From the NCBI GenBank assembly GCA_031269775.1, contig JAISYQ010000014.1:1-64000 (forward strand): a stretch of 64,000 nucleotides of DNA, given 5' to 3'. Below the pieces are notes generated by a model, which was not told where the DNA came from, did no database searches, and worked only from the letters and a program-made list of their open reading frames with translations. This DNA is from Streptococcaceae bacterium (GTDB lineage: Bacteria > Bacillota > Bacilli > Lactobacillales > Streptococcaceae). The stretch's first letter is position 1; each line of letters begins with the position of its first letter. Made by a program: the position numbers and the translations under genes. Shown piece by piece: positions 31,098-45,120 of the stretch.

Positions 31098-31300
31098 ATG
31101 TATGATAATTTCCGTTTTCTTTTTCCCTGACGGCGACAGAAAATTCACTTCTGTTCATTTTCCTTTATCCATCACCTAGAAGCCGTGCCTCTAGCGTCAA
31201 AAAGCCTCAAAATAGCACCACGTATCTTTAAGTTTTTTTCTTTGTCTCAGGAAAAAATTGAAACGAATTCTCTTTATACTCTAATTTCCGAGGAAGTCTA
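31078..31300. repeat. Dispersed MITE-like repeat, long class, inserted into the frr end
   Basis: A 223 bp copy starting TAGACCTCCTCGAAAAGTAG inside the frr reading frame and ending GAGGAAGTCTA. It carries the long central block (GACGGCGACAGAAAATTCAC ... GCCGTGCCTCTAGCG). TA borders both ends. Confidence 0.9.
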
Positions 31301-31544
31301 TTGAATGTTTAGAGTCTATTTTCAATCGATTCTTTAATTTTTGTTTGTATGCCTGCTTTGTTTTTCCTGATAAAGCTTTAGGAAAAATAAAAAAAAGATT
31401 ATTTTTCCTACAAAATTATTTTTGTTCACAAAAAAATTTTGAAATAGAAAATAAATCTCTTGAAATTAATGGTTTAAATCTTTTATTCACACCAGTAAAT
31501 GTTGCGTATCAAATTCAAGGAGTTTTTTAGGAAATGTGGAGTGT
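31301..31544. other. Unassigned stretch with a plus-strand open frame at 31345-31530
   Basis: The frame (ending FTPVNVAYQIQGVF) has no ribosome binding site and no family I recognise; in most relatives uppS and cdsA follow frr, but it matches neither. Possibly a remnant. Confidence 0.3.
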
Positions 31545-32110
31545 AAAAAAATCTGCGTGGAAAAACAGTCAAAAATATCGGAGATCAACTTATTATATTC
31601 CGGAAATACTTGATCTAAGCCAAGCAATAATTTTTCGTTTCAAGTCCAAAGGTTTATTAACCAAGCCAGCTATAGCGAAAGTGTTCAAGCTGTTTCAAAC
31701 GAAAGATGGTCTTCTGTCGGTAGTTCCGTTTTTTCGAGTAAATCCATTCGGATGACTTGAGCAATCAGTACAGTGTTCACAGAATCTGTTTTTGTTTTCC
31801 GAATGTAGAATTCACGCAATACATCGGAATTGAATGGTATTAAATGCCGTTACAGGAAAGTCTAGCTTGTACAGAAAAGAATAAATCCTTAGCTAATATT
31901 GTCCTGTCGCTTCTATGCCAATCATTGTGTTTTTAGCAAGGAGCTGATGTTGGTTGATAAATTTAAGGAGTTGTTCACTTTCTTGTTTGGTGTTGAAAAT
32001 TTGAAGAGTTTTTTTCCAATTAAAGCACCTTTTTTATCAAGTAAGGCGACTTCGTGGGTTCGTTTTCCAATATCAATCCCGAGAAAATACACATTATCAG
32101 AATATATTGC
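31545..32110 (-). pseudogene. IS110-family transposase remnant
   Basis: Reading leftwards from about 32110: YFLGIDIGKRTHEVALLDKK is the N-terminal DEDD motif of IS110-type transposases; SDVLREFYIRKTKTDSVNTV and a degenerate RFxLVDQIGDLKRKL-like block near 31600-31690 are further parts. Several stops and frame changes interrupt it, and the C-terminal Ser domain is missing. Dead element. Confidence 0.75.
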
Positions 32111-32427
32111 TTAGAACATATTTTAGAAGTTCATAAAACTTGCAGATAGAATTTAAGGGAGTTATCAATATTCCTAATAGTTAGGATAAATCTGACGTAC
32201 TGTCTGCTTTCCCTCAAAATAAGAAATTGAAAATAAATTAATAACATAATTAAAAATTTATTTTAAAAGAGGAAGTTGTTAAAATTTAAAGGATGTTTTT
32301 ATTTGAAGCAACGAATCATGTTTCGCGGGTATGCGGGTATTTTTATATGAGGCAATACGTTTTGCGCGCATCTTCGCATGTCATCTTGCGGAAAATATAA
32401 TGAAAATGTTAAAATTAGGAAACTAAT
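32111..32427. other. Intergenic stretch before mreC
   Basis: No gene recognised. The GC-rich patch at 32315-32395 (CGCGGGTATGCGGGTATTTT and TTGCGCGCATCTTCGCATG) stands out in composition and may be a scrap of foreign or former coding DNA. In relatives mreB or radC lies here. Confidence 0.35.
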
Positions 32428-33330
32428 ATGATTAAAGCAAGCTTAATGCGAGGAAAATATGTGAAAAAGTTTAACCTAAGTAAAAATATTATTGTTATTT
32501 TAATTATCATTATTTTTATCTTAATAACAGTTAGTTTATCAGTATTTTTTATAAATGAAAAAAAACGCTCAAATATACTAACTTCTGCAATAAATGATTC
32601 TATCACTTTTATTGATAAAGCTTTATCTGCGCCTGTAAAATTTTTGCATAATGGAATTGATATGCTTAACGATTTGGTAAATACTTATGAAGAAAATAAA
32701 CAATTAAAAGCAAAATTAGATGATTATGATGAAGCAGTTATTAAGTCCAAAAACAAAGATAGAGAAATCAAAGACTTAAAAGAGCAATTAAAATTAAACG
32801 ACACATTAACTGACTTTGAAAAAATCACCTCTAATGTTATTAATCGTTCAACAAATTTATGGCAAAATAACTTAATTGTAGATAAAGGAGGTGCTAATGG
32901 CATTGAAAAAGATATGGCAGTCATGAGTAAAGGTGGCTTAGTTGGACGTGTTATTCAAGTAAATGAGCATAGTTCTAAAGTCGAACTATTAACAACTACT
33001 AATAAAGATGTAAATCGCTATTCTGTGCGCATTTCAAGCTCAAATGCTGATAAAGGTAATGGTTTAATCAAGTGTTTTGATGAAAAAACGCAAACATTAA
33101 TAATTGATCAAATACAAAATCAAAGTGAAATAAAAAAAGGTGATTTGGTCCAAACATCAGGTTTAGGTGGGAAAGCACCGGCAGATTTGCTTATTGGTAA
33201 AGTTATAGAAATTAAATCAAGCAAAAATGGACTTTCTAAAGAAATTTATGTTCAACCTAGAGCTGCTATGTATGCTATTTCCGTAGTCACTATTATTAAA
33301 AGATCATCTCAAGAGGTGCCAAATCCATGA
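32428..33330 (+). CDS. mreC: Cell shape-determining protein MreC
   Basis: A 300-residue bitopic membrane protein scaffolding cell-wall synthesis. One transmembrane helix (about 19-43), a coiled coil (about 75-120, ENKQLKAKLDDYDE), then the two beta-barrels with NLIVDKGGANGIEKDMAV and GGLVGRVIQV. Possible starts are ATG 32428 (AGGAAA upstream) and GTG 32461 (GAGG upstream). mreD overlaps its end by 4 bases. mreB is not in the window. Confidence 0.92.
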   Translation: MIKASLMRGKYVKKFNLSKNIIVILIIIIFILITVSLSVFFINEKKRSNILTSAINDSITFIDKALSAPVKFLHNGIDMLNDLVNTYEENKQLKAKLDDYDEAVIKSKNKDREIKDLKEQLKLNDTLTDFEKITSNVINRSTNLWQNNLIVDKGGANGIEKDMAVMSKGGLVGRVIQVNEHSSKVELLTTTNKDVNRYSVRISSSNADKGNGLIKCFDEKTQTLIIDQIQNQSEIKKGDLVQTSGLGGKAPADLLIGKVIEIKSSKNGLSKEIYVQPRAAMYAISVVTIIKRSSQEVPNP

Positions 33331-33830
33331 AACAAGTAAAATATTATGCTCCTATTATTTTCTTTTTGGGGATGTTGCTTGATGGTCAATTATCTACTGT
33401 TATGGAAGGTTTGACAAAGAATCATTATTTTACTTTATCTAACTTGACTTTATTAATTTTTTTGGTTGGAGTTATAAATTTATCTAAAAACTATATTATT
33501 CTTTTAGCATTTATCATCGGTTGCCTTTGTGATAGCTATTTTACAGGAATTTTAGGAATAAATATGTTTCTTTATCCGTTATTTACTTATTGGTTTATTC
33601 GCTTTCAAAAAACGATTAATAAAAATATTTTAACGCAGCTAGCTAGTTTTATTGTTGCTTTTACAAGTTATCAGATATTATTGATGTTAATGCAAATTAT
33701 TTTTAATTTAGCTAAGGTGAATCTTATTTTATTTATTGTTTCTATATTGGGACCAAGTATTTTATTTAATATTTTGCTATTTTTAATTTTTATTTGGGCG
33801 TTTCGTTTTTTGCTTTGTGTTAGGAGTTAA
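33327..33830 (+). CDS. mreD: Rod shape-determining protein MreD
   Basis: A 167-residue protein made almost only of hydrophobic helices (five or six), starting with an ATG that overlaps the mreC stop. Position after mreC, length and features such as [10 protein letters not shown] and [12 protein letters not shown] identify MreD, which works with MreC and RodA/PBP2 in side-wall growth. The thiI start follows 31 bases later. Confidence 0.85.
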   Translation: MKQVKYYAPIIFFLGMLLDGQLSTVMEGLTKNHYFTLSNLTLLIFLVGVINLSKNYIILLAFIIGCLCDSYFTGILGINMFLYPLFTYWFIRFQKTINKNILTQLASFIVAFTSYQILLMLMQIIFNLAKVNLILFIVSILGPSILFNILLFLIFIWAFRFLLCVRS

Positions 33831-33861
33831 AGATGATAAGCGGAGTTTTAAAAGGATTTTT

Positions 33862-35064
33862 ATGAAATATACAGAAATTATGATTCGCTATGGTGAGTTA
33901 TCAACAAAAGGAAAAAATCGAAAGTGCTTTATTCAACAATTAGCCAAAAATCTTCGTAGAACTTTAATGCCATTTCCCGCTGTAAAAATCTTAGCAAAAC
34001 GTGATCGTGCACATCTTTTAATTAATGGTGAAGATAGCGATTTAATTATTCCAAAATTAAAAAAAGTATTTGGGATTGTTAATTTTTCTTTGGTCGTTCG
34101 TGTTGAAAAAAATTTAAAAATAATGAAACAAACTGCACAATCAATCATAAAGGAGCAATACAAACCAAATGCAACATTTAAAATCACAGCTAAACGTCAA
34201 GATCATGATTTTAAGCTTGATACCAATGAATTAAATCAATTTTTAGGATCAGCGATTCTTAAGTGTTTACCAGAGATAAAAGTACAAATGAAAAAGCCTG
34301 ACATTAACTTAAAAGTTGAAGTAAGAATGGATGGTGTTTATTTTTTTACATCAACAATTAAAGGAGCAGGCGGACTTCCTGTAGGTACAAGTGGATTAGG
34401 CATGTTAATGCTTTCTGGTGGGATTGATTCCCCTGTGGCAGGATTTTTAGCAATAAAGCGTGGAATGAAGATTGAAGCTGTTCATTTTGCATCTCCTCCA
34501 TACACTTCACCAAAAGCTTTGCAAAAAGCCAAAGACTTGACACAAAAATTAACTTTTTTTGACGGAAGTATTAAATTTTTTGAAATTCCTTTTACCAGAA
34601 TTCAAGAAGAAATCAAAGCTAAAGTTCCACTTCCTTATCTAATGACAATTACAAGACGTATGATGCTACGTATTACTGATTTATTACGTAAAAAGCGAAA
34701 TGCCTTAGTTATTATCAATGGTGAATCAATAGGGCAAGTAGCAAGCCAAACTCTTCATTCAATGATTACAATTGAAGATGTTGCAACAGCACCTATTATT
34801 CGTCCGCTTGTTACTATGGATAAAGCAGAAATTATTGAACTGGCTGAAAAGATTGAGACTTTTCAAATATCCGTTTTACCTTTTGAAGATTGTTGCAGCA
34901 TTTTTGCTCCACCATCACCAAAAACAAAACCAAATTTAGAAAAAGCAAGAGAGTATGAAGCACTATTAGATGTTGAAGGACTAACTAAACATGCTTTGGA
35001 AAATGTTTCAGTAGCTGAAATTTCAGCTACTGAAAATACGGAACAATTTGTTGATTTATTATAA
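33862..35064 (+). CDS. thiI: tRNA 4-thiouridine sulfurtransferase ThiI
   Basis: A 400-residue enzyme adenylating and thiolating U8 of tRNA, also a sulfur donor in thiamine synthesis. THUMP-like N-terminal half ([15 protein letters not shown], about 1-165), then the PP-loop [18 protein letters not shown] and [12 protein letters not shown]. No C-terminal rhodanese domain, which is usual for the Firmicute form. The ATG at 33862 has AAAAGGA 5 bases upstream. Normally an iscS-like gene precedes it; here it follows mreD. Confidence 0.95.
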   Translation: MKYTEIMIRYGELSTKGKNRKCFIQQLAKNLRRTLMPFPAVKILAKRDRAHLLINGEDSDLIIPKLKKVFGIVNFSLVVRVEKNLKIMKQTAQSIIKEQYKPNATFKITAKRQDHDFKLDTNELNQFLGSAILKCLPEIKVQMKKPDINLKVEVRMDGVYFFTSTIKGAGGLPVGTSGLGMLMLSGGIDSPVAGFLAIKRGMKIEAVHFASPPYTSPKALQKAKDLTQKLTFFDGSIKFFEIPFTRIQEEIKAKVPLPYLMTITRRMMLRITDLLRKKRNALVIINGESIGQVASQTLHSMITIEDVATAPIIRPLVTMDKAEIIELAEKIETFQISVLPFEDCCSIFAPPSPKTKPNLEKAREYEALLDVEGLTKHALENVSVAEISATENTEQFVDLL

Positions 35065-35107
35065 AAGTAAGTAAGTTGTCGTTACAATTATTTTTTCTAA
35101 GAGCTGT

Positions 35108-37399
<2,292 letters not shown>

Positions 37400-38620
37400 A
37401 TGCTGCTTTTTCTAATTGACCAAAAAATTAAAAAATTAGATCATAACAAAACACAACAGCTTCTAGACAATAGCTTGACTTATCAATTACTAAAAGAGCT
37501 ATTAATAAAAAAAAGCATTACTTCTACAATCTTTTGTAATAAATACTATCTAAGTTACGCAACATTTCAACGACGAAAGAAAAAATTAAACATTTTACTC
37601 GATCATTTCTCAATTAGTTTTTCCAAAAAATCACTTCAAGGTGAAGAAAAAAACGTCCGTTGGTTTTTAATTCATTTTTTTCAAAGTATTGCATCTTTTA
37701 ATTTGTTAAAAATTTTTTTTACACTAGAAGAATGGAACTTTTTTAAAAAATGCAAACAAACACTAATAAAAAATCTAAATCATAATCTTAATAAATGCTT
37801 TGAGATATGGTTATTAGCAATTTTTTTTCACTCTCTTGGCAAGAAAGCACAAACAAATTTTGAAAAGTCTCATAGAATTTCAACAGATTTTGAAATAAAA
37901 GCTTTTCATTTAGTTTTTAGTTTTTTAAGTGCAAGCGATTTACAATTTTTAATTTTAGGATATCATCTATTTCATCCAGAGCAATCAAAAAAGATTTCAC
38001 AAAAAATTCCAATACACCCTGAAGCAAAAATTTTTGTTAAAAATTTAAACAAATCTCTCCCTACGCGTTTAATCAATGAAGATCAAAAAAATCTTACAAT
38101 AGAACTTACTTATTTTGTCCATTTGCACCAGTATCTTCCGATCAAATTTAAATCTTTTGTCGTTAAACCTTATTTGGATACTTTTTATAAAAAATATCCA
38201 AATAAAGCAAATTTTCACTATCTTCTTCAAAAAAAATCAGTCAATAATACTAACATTTTAAAAAATTCCTTTGCACAAAATTCCTATACTCGTTATTTTT
38301 TGAATCAATTAATTGATAATATACTGCTTAAGATGAAACTACCAATTTATTTTGACTTTTACTCAGATTTTGATCCATATATACAAAAGAATTTAAAAAT
38401 AAAAATTTGCTCTATATCTCCTCAGCTTGTAAGAGCAAAAACAAATGATTCAGTAGATTTAACTATCTATCAAAGTGAACATATGTATAATAACCGAGCA
38501 TCTATATTTTGCTTTCCACTTTTTGTAACAGAAAAAAATTGGTTAAATTTTACTAAATATATCGAAAAACTTTATTATCAAAAATTAACTGATTATTTTC
38601 TTGAAAAAGAGAAAAAATAA
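37400..38620 (+). CDS. Mga-like transcriptional regulator
   Basis: A 406-residue protein of the Mga/PRD-type regulator class. An HTH like the Mga domain lies at about residues 20-65 (LTYQLLKELLIKKSITST, YLSYATFQRRKKKLNILL), followed by long helical repeats and a C-terminal region that resembles an EIIB-like fold (CSISPQLVRAKTNDSVDLTI). Mga proteins of streptococci and enterococci control surface and sugar genes. No target is adjacent: a terminator and groEL follow. ATG with AAGGAG. Family fairly sure, function unknown. Confidence 0.65.
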   Translation: MLLFLIDQKIKKLDHNKTQQLLDNSLTYQLLKELLIKKSITSTIFCNKYYLSYATFQRRKKKLNILLDHFSISFSKKSLQGEEKNVRWFLIHFFQSIASFNLLKIFFTLEEWNFFKKCKQTLIKNLNHNLNKCFEIWLLAIFFHSLGKKAQTNFEKSHRISTDFEIKAFHLVFSFLSASDLQFLILGYHLFHPEQSKKISQKIPIHPEAKIFVKNLNKSLPTRLINEDQKNLTIELTYFVHLHQYLPIKFKSFVVKPYLDTFYKKYPNKANFHYLLQKKSVNNTNILKNSFAQNSYTRYFLNQLIDNILLKMKLPIYFDFYSDFDPYIQKNLKIKICSISPQLVRAKTNDSVDLTIYQSEHMYNNRASIFCFPLFVTEKNWLNFTKYIEKLYYQKLTDYFLEKEKK

Positions 38621-38650
38621 TCATTTCCATCATAAATTAATCTAAAATAG

Positions 38651-38700
38651 CAAAAAAAACAAACATGAAGTTTATTAAAAAGTCATGTTTGTTTTTATTT
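38651..38700. terminator. Bidirectional terminator between the Mga-like gene and groEL
   Basis: AAACAAACATGA at 38657-38668 pairs with TCATGTTTGTTT at 38683-38694, with A- and T-runs on both sides. Confidence 0.85.
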
Positions 38701-38717
38701 GCAGTTTTAAAAATTAT

Positions 38718-40379
<1,662 letters not shown>

Positions 40380-40393
40380 TTAATATTTTTGTT

Positions 40394-40678
40394 TTACTCC
40401 ACAACCGCCGCAATTTGATCTGCACGTAAGATCAAGTATTCTTTACCATCATGTTTTACTTCTGTTCCTGCAAATTTTTCAAAAAGAACAATTTCGCCCA
40501 CTTTTATTTCTGGAGCAACCGTTTGCCCATTGTCTAGTACACGTCCACTTCCAACAGCAATAACCTTTCCTGTTTGTGGTTTTTCTTGCGCAGCAGAAGC
40601 TAAAACAATACCTCCAACAGACTTTTCTTCTTCTTTTGCAACTTCAATAATGATGCGATCACCTAGTGGTTTTAACAC
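40394..40678 (-). CDS. groES: Co-chaperonin GroES (HSP10)
   Basis: A 94-residue lid of the GroEL chamber. The sequence [20 protein letters not shown], the mobile loop around [14 protein letters not shown] and the end [17 protein letters not shown] are typical. First gene of the operon; AGGGAT-like site upstream. Confidence 0.97.
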   Translation of the reverse strand: MLKPLGDRIIIEVAKEEEKSVGGIVLASAAQEKPQTGKVIAVGSGRVLDNGQTVAPEIKVGEIVLFEKFAGTEVKHDGKEYLILRADQIAAVVE

Positions 40679-40712
40679 GTTAATCCCTCCAATTTTTATA
40701 AATTAATTTATT

Positions 40713-40739
40713 TAGCACTCGCAAACATAGAGTGCTAAC
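40713..40739. promoter_or_regulatory. CIRCE element (HrcA operator) of groESL
   Basis: TTAGCACTC-N9-GAGTGCTAA, a perfect match to the CIRCE consensus. HrcA binds it and represses groESL until heat shock. It lies 34 bases before groES, overlapping the transcript start. Confidence 0.97.
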
Positions 40740-40750
40740 CTACAGAAGTT

Positions 40751-40778
40751 ATTGTAACATGCCCTATTAATTAGTCAA
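40751..40778 (-). promoter_or_regulatory. Predicted groESL promoter
   Basis: On the minus strand, TTGACT and TACAAT with a 16-base spacer lie directly upstream of the CIRCE element, so the operator covers the start of transcription. Confidence 0.75.
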
Positions 40779-40884
40779 GACTAATTTAAATATTTTTTGT
40801 TTATGTCTTTGAAAAATTTAAAATTATGTAGTTAAATTTTGCTTTTTTAACAAAAAAATGGAAAGTATTATTTGCTGTTAAAGA

Positions 40885-41268
40885 TTAATTAAACAGATTC
40901 TTAAAAAAGCGAATAAAAATTAATCCTACGGCTAAACAAGGAACAAAAGGGATTGTTTTTCTTTTAAAAAAGATTATTCCTAAAAAAATTCCACAAAACG
41001 AAGCTATCATCACGATTTTTAATAATTCAAAGGTTGAACAATATCCACTCCACCACGCTAATAAATAAAAATCCCCAGAACCCATACCGATGTTTTGATC
41101 TTTTGCTAAAATCCCCAATGCGATCAAGCAAAACATTAAATAAGAAAAACGAGGCGGCCAAATAATCATTGGTAACAAACATAATAAAAGATGCCAAGTT
41201 TTAAAAGTGCATGTTCGAAAGTCTTCCACTGCTAAAAATAATGCTGTAATGCTTAACCATTTCCACAT
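40885..41268 (-). CDS. comC: Prepilin peptidase, short form lacking the methyltransferase domain (ComC-like)
   Basis: A membrane protein of about 127 residues with the two aspartates of A24 peptidases: AVEDFRTCTF (first Asp) and GMGSGDFYLLAWW (GxGD). Hydrophobic helices fill the rest. Full ComC/PilD has about 220-250 residues with an N-terminal Cys-rich methyltransferase domain; here only the peptidase part exists. Start ATG 41268 has AGAGG 6 bases before; ATG 41274 is possible. The frame goes on upstream without hydrophobic helices, so the front domain was lost or is not needed. It would process the ComG prepilins encoded 4-6 kb away. Confidence 0.8.
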   Translation of the reverse strand: MWKWLSITALFLAVEDFRTCTFKTWHLLLCLLPMIIWPPRFSYLMFCLIALGILAKDQNIGMGSGDFYLLAWWSGYCSTFELLKIVMIASFCGIFLGIIFFKRKTIPFVPCLAVGLIFIRFFKNLFN

Positions 41269-41588
41269 ATCCATCCTCTTTTCTAAAAGGTATTTCTTAA
41301 AAAGTACGAAATTTATATTTTTAAAATTTTTAAAAATATAAAGAAAAAATTTTGCACTTTGGTGCTTTTTTATTTTTTGAAGAAAAATCATAAAAAATAT
41401 TAAAATGAAACGATATTAGAAATCGTACATCTATTAATTAGATAGATTTAGATTACTTTTGTTTTAAACTGTGTTTACTCATATATCATGAATTTGAAAA
41501 ACTGTTTTACTTTCAATTCTTTTGTTTTTCATTGCCTTTTAGTACCATAAAATGCATAGATACGAAAAGAAGAAAGGATGAAAAGCTT
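41269..41588. other. Divergent intergenic stretch before tyrS
   Basis: An open frame to 41391 (KKHQSAKFFLYIFKNFKN) continues comC but looks non-coding. No T-box leader (no AGGGTGGNACCGCG) was found before tyrS, although many Firmicutes control tyrS that way. Confidence 0.45.
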
Positions 41589-42851
41589 ATGTTATCGTTT
41601 TTTGAAGAGTTGAAAAAACGCGGATTAGTATATCAAACAACAGATGAGACTGAGTTGATTAAGGCATTGGAAAAAGGCGCAATTCATATGTATATCGGCT
41701 TTGATCCTACGGCAAGTTCTTTACATGTGGGGCATTTGGTCCCAATTCTTTTGCTGCGTCGCTTTCAGTTAATAGGGCATTTTCCAATTGCTTTAGTAGG
41801 AGGGGGCACGGGTTTAATTGGAGATCCTTCATTTAAAAATGAAGAGCGCAAGCTAAATTCGCTTGAAGTAGTGCAAGGTTTTGTAAAAAGTTTGAAAATA
41901 CAAATTGCTCGTTTTATCGATTTTGAAGATAAAAAATATCCAGCTATTTTAGTCGATAATTATGATTGGTATAAGGATGTTTCACTCATTGATTTTTTGC
42001 GAGATGTTGGGAAATATTTTACGGTGAATTATATGATGAGTAAAGAATCAGTAAAGCGCAGGATAGAGATGGGAATTTCTTATACAGAGTTTGCTTATCA
42101 GCTGCTACAAGGTTATGACTTTTATATGTTAAATCAAAAATATCAAGTAACACTACAAGTAGGAGGAAGTGATCAGTGGGGCAATATCACTGCTGGCATA
42201 GAGCTGTTGCGTCGTAAAGCAGATGTGGCTATACATGCTTTTACCATTCCTTTAATCACAGATGCTACAGGTAAAAAATTTGGCAAATCAGAAGGGAATG
42301 CAGTGTGGCTTGATGCTGATAAAACGTCCTTCTATGAATTTTATCAATTTTGGTTAAATACGAGGGATGAGGATGCTGTACGCTTTTTGAAATTATTTAC
42401 TTTCTTAACGTTAGATGAGATAGCAAAAATCGAAGAAGAATTTGTGAAAGCCCCACATAAGCGCTTAGCACAAAAGATGTTGGCCAAAGAGATGACAGTG
42501 TTAATTCATGGAGAAGATGCGCATGAGCAAGCACTGCGCATCTCTGGTTTATTATTTGGAAAAACAGACTTTAAGGAAATGTCAGTGGCAGAAATTAAGC
42601 ATGGATTAAAAGATGTTCCAAATTTTAAAATTTCTCAAGATCAGGATAAGAATATTATTGAGCTGTTGGTAACTTCAGGGATTGTATCTTCAAAACGTCA
42701 AGCACGTGAAGATGTGAATAATGGCGCGATTTATATAAATGGTAAACGCATTCAAGATGTAAGTTATAAGTTAACTAAGCAGGATAAATTGGAAGAAGAA
42801 ATAACGGTTATTCGCCGTGGAAAGAAAAAATATTTTATTTTAGTTTATTAA
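41589..42851 (+). CDS. tyrS: Tyrosyl-tRNA synthetase
   Basis: A 420-residue class I synthetase. Motifs: [16 protein letters not shown] (HIGH-like), [31 protein letters not shown] (KMSKS-like) and a C-terminal S4 domain ([20 protein letters not shown]). The start ATG follows AAAGGA by 10 bases; the longer frame has no family support. A repeat copy follows 22 bases after the stop. Confidence 0.96.
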   Translation: MLSFFEELKKRGLVYQTTDETELIKALEKGAIHMYIGFDPTASSLHVGHLVPILLLRRFQLIGHFPIALVGGGTGLIGDPSFKNEERKLNSLEVVQGFVKSLKIQIARFIDFEDKKYPAILVDNYDWYKDVSLIDFLRDVGKYFTVNYMMSKESVKRRIEMGISYTEFAYQLLQGYDFYMLNQKYQVTLQVGGSDQWGNITAGIELLRRKADVAIHAFTIPLITDATGKKFGKSEGNAVWLDADKTSFYEFYQFWLNTRDEDAVRFLKLFTFLTLDEIAKIEEEFVKAPHKRLAQKMLAKEMTVLIHGEDAHEQALRISGLLFGKTDFKEMSVAEIKHGLKDVPNFKISQDQDKNIIELLVTSGIVSSKRQAREDVNNGAIYINGKRIQDVSYKLTKQDKLEEEITVIRRGKKKYFILVY

Positions 42852-42873
42852 TATAAAGGTAAATTTTCTATAT

Positions 42874-43037
42874 TAGACCTTTTCGGAAATTAGGTTATAA
42901 AGAGAATTCGTCTCAATTTTTTCCTGAGACAAGGAAAAAAATTTAAAGATACGTGGTACTATTTTGAGGCTTTTTGACGATGTATCGGAGGAAAAAGAAA
43001 ACGAATTTCTCATACATCTACTTTTCGAGGAGGTCTA
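42874..43037. repeat. Dispersed MITE-like repeat, short class
   Basis: A 164 bp copy starting TAGACCTTTTCGGAAATTAG and ending CGAGGAGGTCTA, with the short centre GACGATGTATCGGAGG. It lies between tyrS and the comG operon. Confidence 0.88.
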
Positions 43038-43145
43038 TTATCATTGATTAATTCACAGTAGTGTTAATTTTTAAGTTAAGTGATTATAAAAAAATTTTTT
43101 GTACTTTTCTATATTTTTTACGTTCTTTATTTTATGGAAAGGTAG

Positions 43146-44114
43146 TTGGAAAAATTGGTCGATATTAAAAAGTTGGCGATTGAGATTTTAGAAAAAGGAA
43201 TTTTTGAAAAAATTCATGATATTTATATTCTGCCATACCTTGAAGGCTATAAAATTGATTTTCGTCGAGGAGGATATTTTCTTCATGAACAAAAAATAAC
43301 AAAAGAAATCGGTGAGCGTTTAATTATTCATTTTAAGTTTAACGGTGGAATGAATGTTAGCGAAAAAAGGCGAGCGCAATTAGGAGCTATGAGTATTGCA
43401 ATTCTTAAAGAAAAGCGAAGGTTACGGTTATCAACAGCAGGAGATTACTGTCATCGCGAAAGTTTAGTGATTCGTTATCTACATAAAAGTGGTTTGGATC
43501 CCCTTAATTTTTTTAGCAAGGAAGAAGTCAAAAAAGCACATATTGTTTCACATAAAAGAGGTCTTCATTTATTTTGTGGTCCGGTAGGCTCAGGTAAAAC
43601 CACCTTAATGTATGAATTGTGTCACATTCGTAAAAAAAGACAACAAATTATTGCCATTGAAGATCCTGTGGAGTTGATAGACGAAAACATTTTGCAATTT
43701 CAAATTAATGAAATGATCGAAATGGACTACGATGCACTGATTAAACTTTGTTTGCGACATCGTCCAGATATCATGATTGTTGGTGAAATTCGTGATGAAA
43801 AAACAGCCAAAGCTGTCATTCGCGCTGCTTTAACTGGACATACTGTTTTTTCAACGATTCATGCTGGTAGTATTCAAGGGATTTTTAAGCGGCTTTTTGA
43901 CTTAAGGGTCAGTGAAGTCGATTTACTTGAAGCTTTACGTGCTATCTATTTTCAACGATTAGTTATAGATACCAGAAAAGAAGCTTGCGTTTTATTAGAT
44001 GTCGTTACTAAGCAGGATAAATGGAAAGGTGAATGGAGACAAAAATTACAGAGATTACTAACACAAGGAGTAATTGATGATGATCTTTTTTATGAATTGG
44101 AAGAGGAAAATTAA
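43146..44114 (+). CDS. comGA: Competence type IV pilus assembly ATPase ComGA
   Basis: A 322-residue secretion ATPase powering the transformation pilus. Walker A GPVGSGKTTLMYEL, Asp-box-like EDPVELID, Walker B HRPDIMIVGEIRDEKTAKA and the HAGS histidine region. Starts with TTG after GGAAAGG. First gene of a complete seven-gene comG operon; the following genes overlap. Confidence 0.95.
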   Translation: MEKLVDIKKLAIEILEKGIFEKIHDIYILPYLEGYKIDFRRGGYFLHEQKITKEIGERLIIHFKFNGGMNVSEKRRAQLGAMSIAILKEKRRLRLSTAGDYCHRESLVIRYLHKSGLDPLNFFSKEEVKKAHIVSHKRGLHLFCGPVGSGKTTLMYELCHIRKKRQQIIAIEDPVELIDENILQFQINEMIEMDYDALIKLCLRHRPDIMIVGEIRDEKTAKAVIRAALTGHTVFSTIHAGSIQGIFKRLFDLRVSEVDLLEALRAIYFQRLVIDTRKEACVLLDVVTKQDKWKGEWRQKLQRLLTQGVIDDDLFYELEEEN

Positions 44115-45120
44115 TAAGCTTAATATGACAGATCAAAGAAAATTTATTAATCTTTTGATTACTATGCTCAAAAACGGTTTTTGCTTATATGATTGCACAT
44201 TAATCTTTAAAACATCAGCATATGAATTTGAACGCAGAGTTGGAAAAATTTTGGAAAAAGAAATCAGTATGGGAAATGGCTTAGATATGACATTGCAACA
44301 ATTTGGCTATTCGCAAAAAATAGTTTTACAAATTAAGTTTGCACAAACTCATGGTAATTTGCTTTCAACTTTAAAATCAATCGATGAGTCTTTAATGAAA
44401 TTGGAAAAAGAGAAAGAAAAGTTTATTTCAATTATAACTTATCCGTGCTTGCTGTTGCTTTTTTTAGTAGGAATTTTAATTACTATGCGTATTTTTTTAT
44501 TGCCTGAATTACAAAGGCGTTTAGGTTATGAAAAAAATGCAGGTTTACTTTTAATGGAATATGGACCTTTAGCGATTATTTTTGTTTTACTAATAGGCTT
44601 TGGTTGGTGTTTACTTTTAAAGTGGCAATTATTAAAAAAATCTAATTTAGAAAGAGCAGAAATTTTTGCCAAACTTCCATTTATTGGGGAATTTTATATA
44701 TTGCAAATAACAAGTTATTTAAGTCGTGAGTGGGGACGTTTTTTTGAACAAGGAATGGAATTAAGCAATATTTTAACCGTTATGCAATCATTAGAAAAAT
44801 CTAATTTAATGAAAGAATTGGCTCAAAAATTAGAAAGCGGTTTACAGCAAGGAATCAGTTTCACTTCACAAATTCAGCAGTTCAACTTTGTCACGGAAGA
44901 ATTTAGCATGATGATCAGACAAGCTGAGTTAAATTTTAGTTTAGGAGAAGAGCTGATTTTTTATGGAAACAACTGTGCTGAGACTTTATTTAAAAAAATA
45001 GAAGAAAAAATGCAATGGCTACAACCGATCGTTTTTTTGTTTGTAGGAGGTATGATTGTTTTGGTATACATATCAATGTTACTACCCATGTATCAAAATA
45101 TAGGAGGGATTGCAAAATGA
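44074..45120 (+). CDS. comGB: Competence pilus platform protein ComGB
   Basis: A 348-residue inner membrane protein of the type II secretion F family with three or four hydrophobic helices (near 130-155, 160-185 and 315-340), anchoring the growing pseudopilus. The frame overlaps comGA; the true start may be ATG 44092 (MNWKRKINKL) or ATG 44125 (MTDQRKFINLL). Confidence 0.92.
   Translation: MMMIFFMNWKRKINKLNMTDQRKFINLLITMLKNGFCLYDCTLIFKTSAYEFERRVGKILEKEISMGNGLDMTLQQFGYSQKIVLQIKFAQTHGNLLSTLKSIDESLMKLEKEKEKFISIITYPCLLLLFLVGILITMRIFLLPELQRRLGYEKNAGLLLMEYGPLAIIFVLLIGFGWCLLLKWQLLKKSNLERAEIFAKLPFIGEFYILQITSYLSREWGRFFEQGMELSNILTVMQSLEKSNLMKELAQKLESGLQQGISFTSQIQQFNFVTEEFSMMIRQAELNFSLGEELIFYGNNCAETLFKKIEEKMQWLQPIVFLFVGGMIVLVYISMLLPMYQNIGGIAK

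Noticed and set aside
31345-31530. Plus-strand open frame after frr as a gene
   Set aside because: No ribosome binding site and no recognisable family; it is flanked by a repeat and a dead transposase.
31534-32114. Plus-strand frames at 31534-31755 and 31899-32114
   Set aside because: They are shadows of the minus-strand IS110-type remnant, whose motifs are recognisable.
41392-41588. T-box leader before tyrS
   Set aside because: The conserved T-box bulge sequence and terminator are absent.
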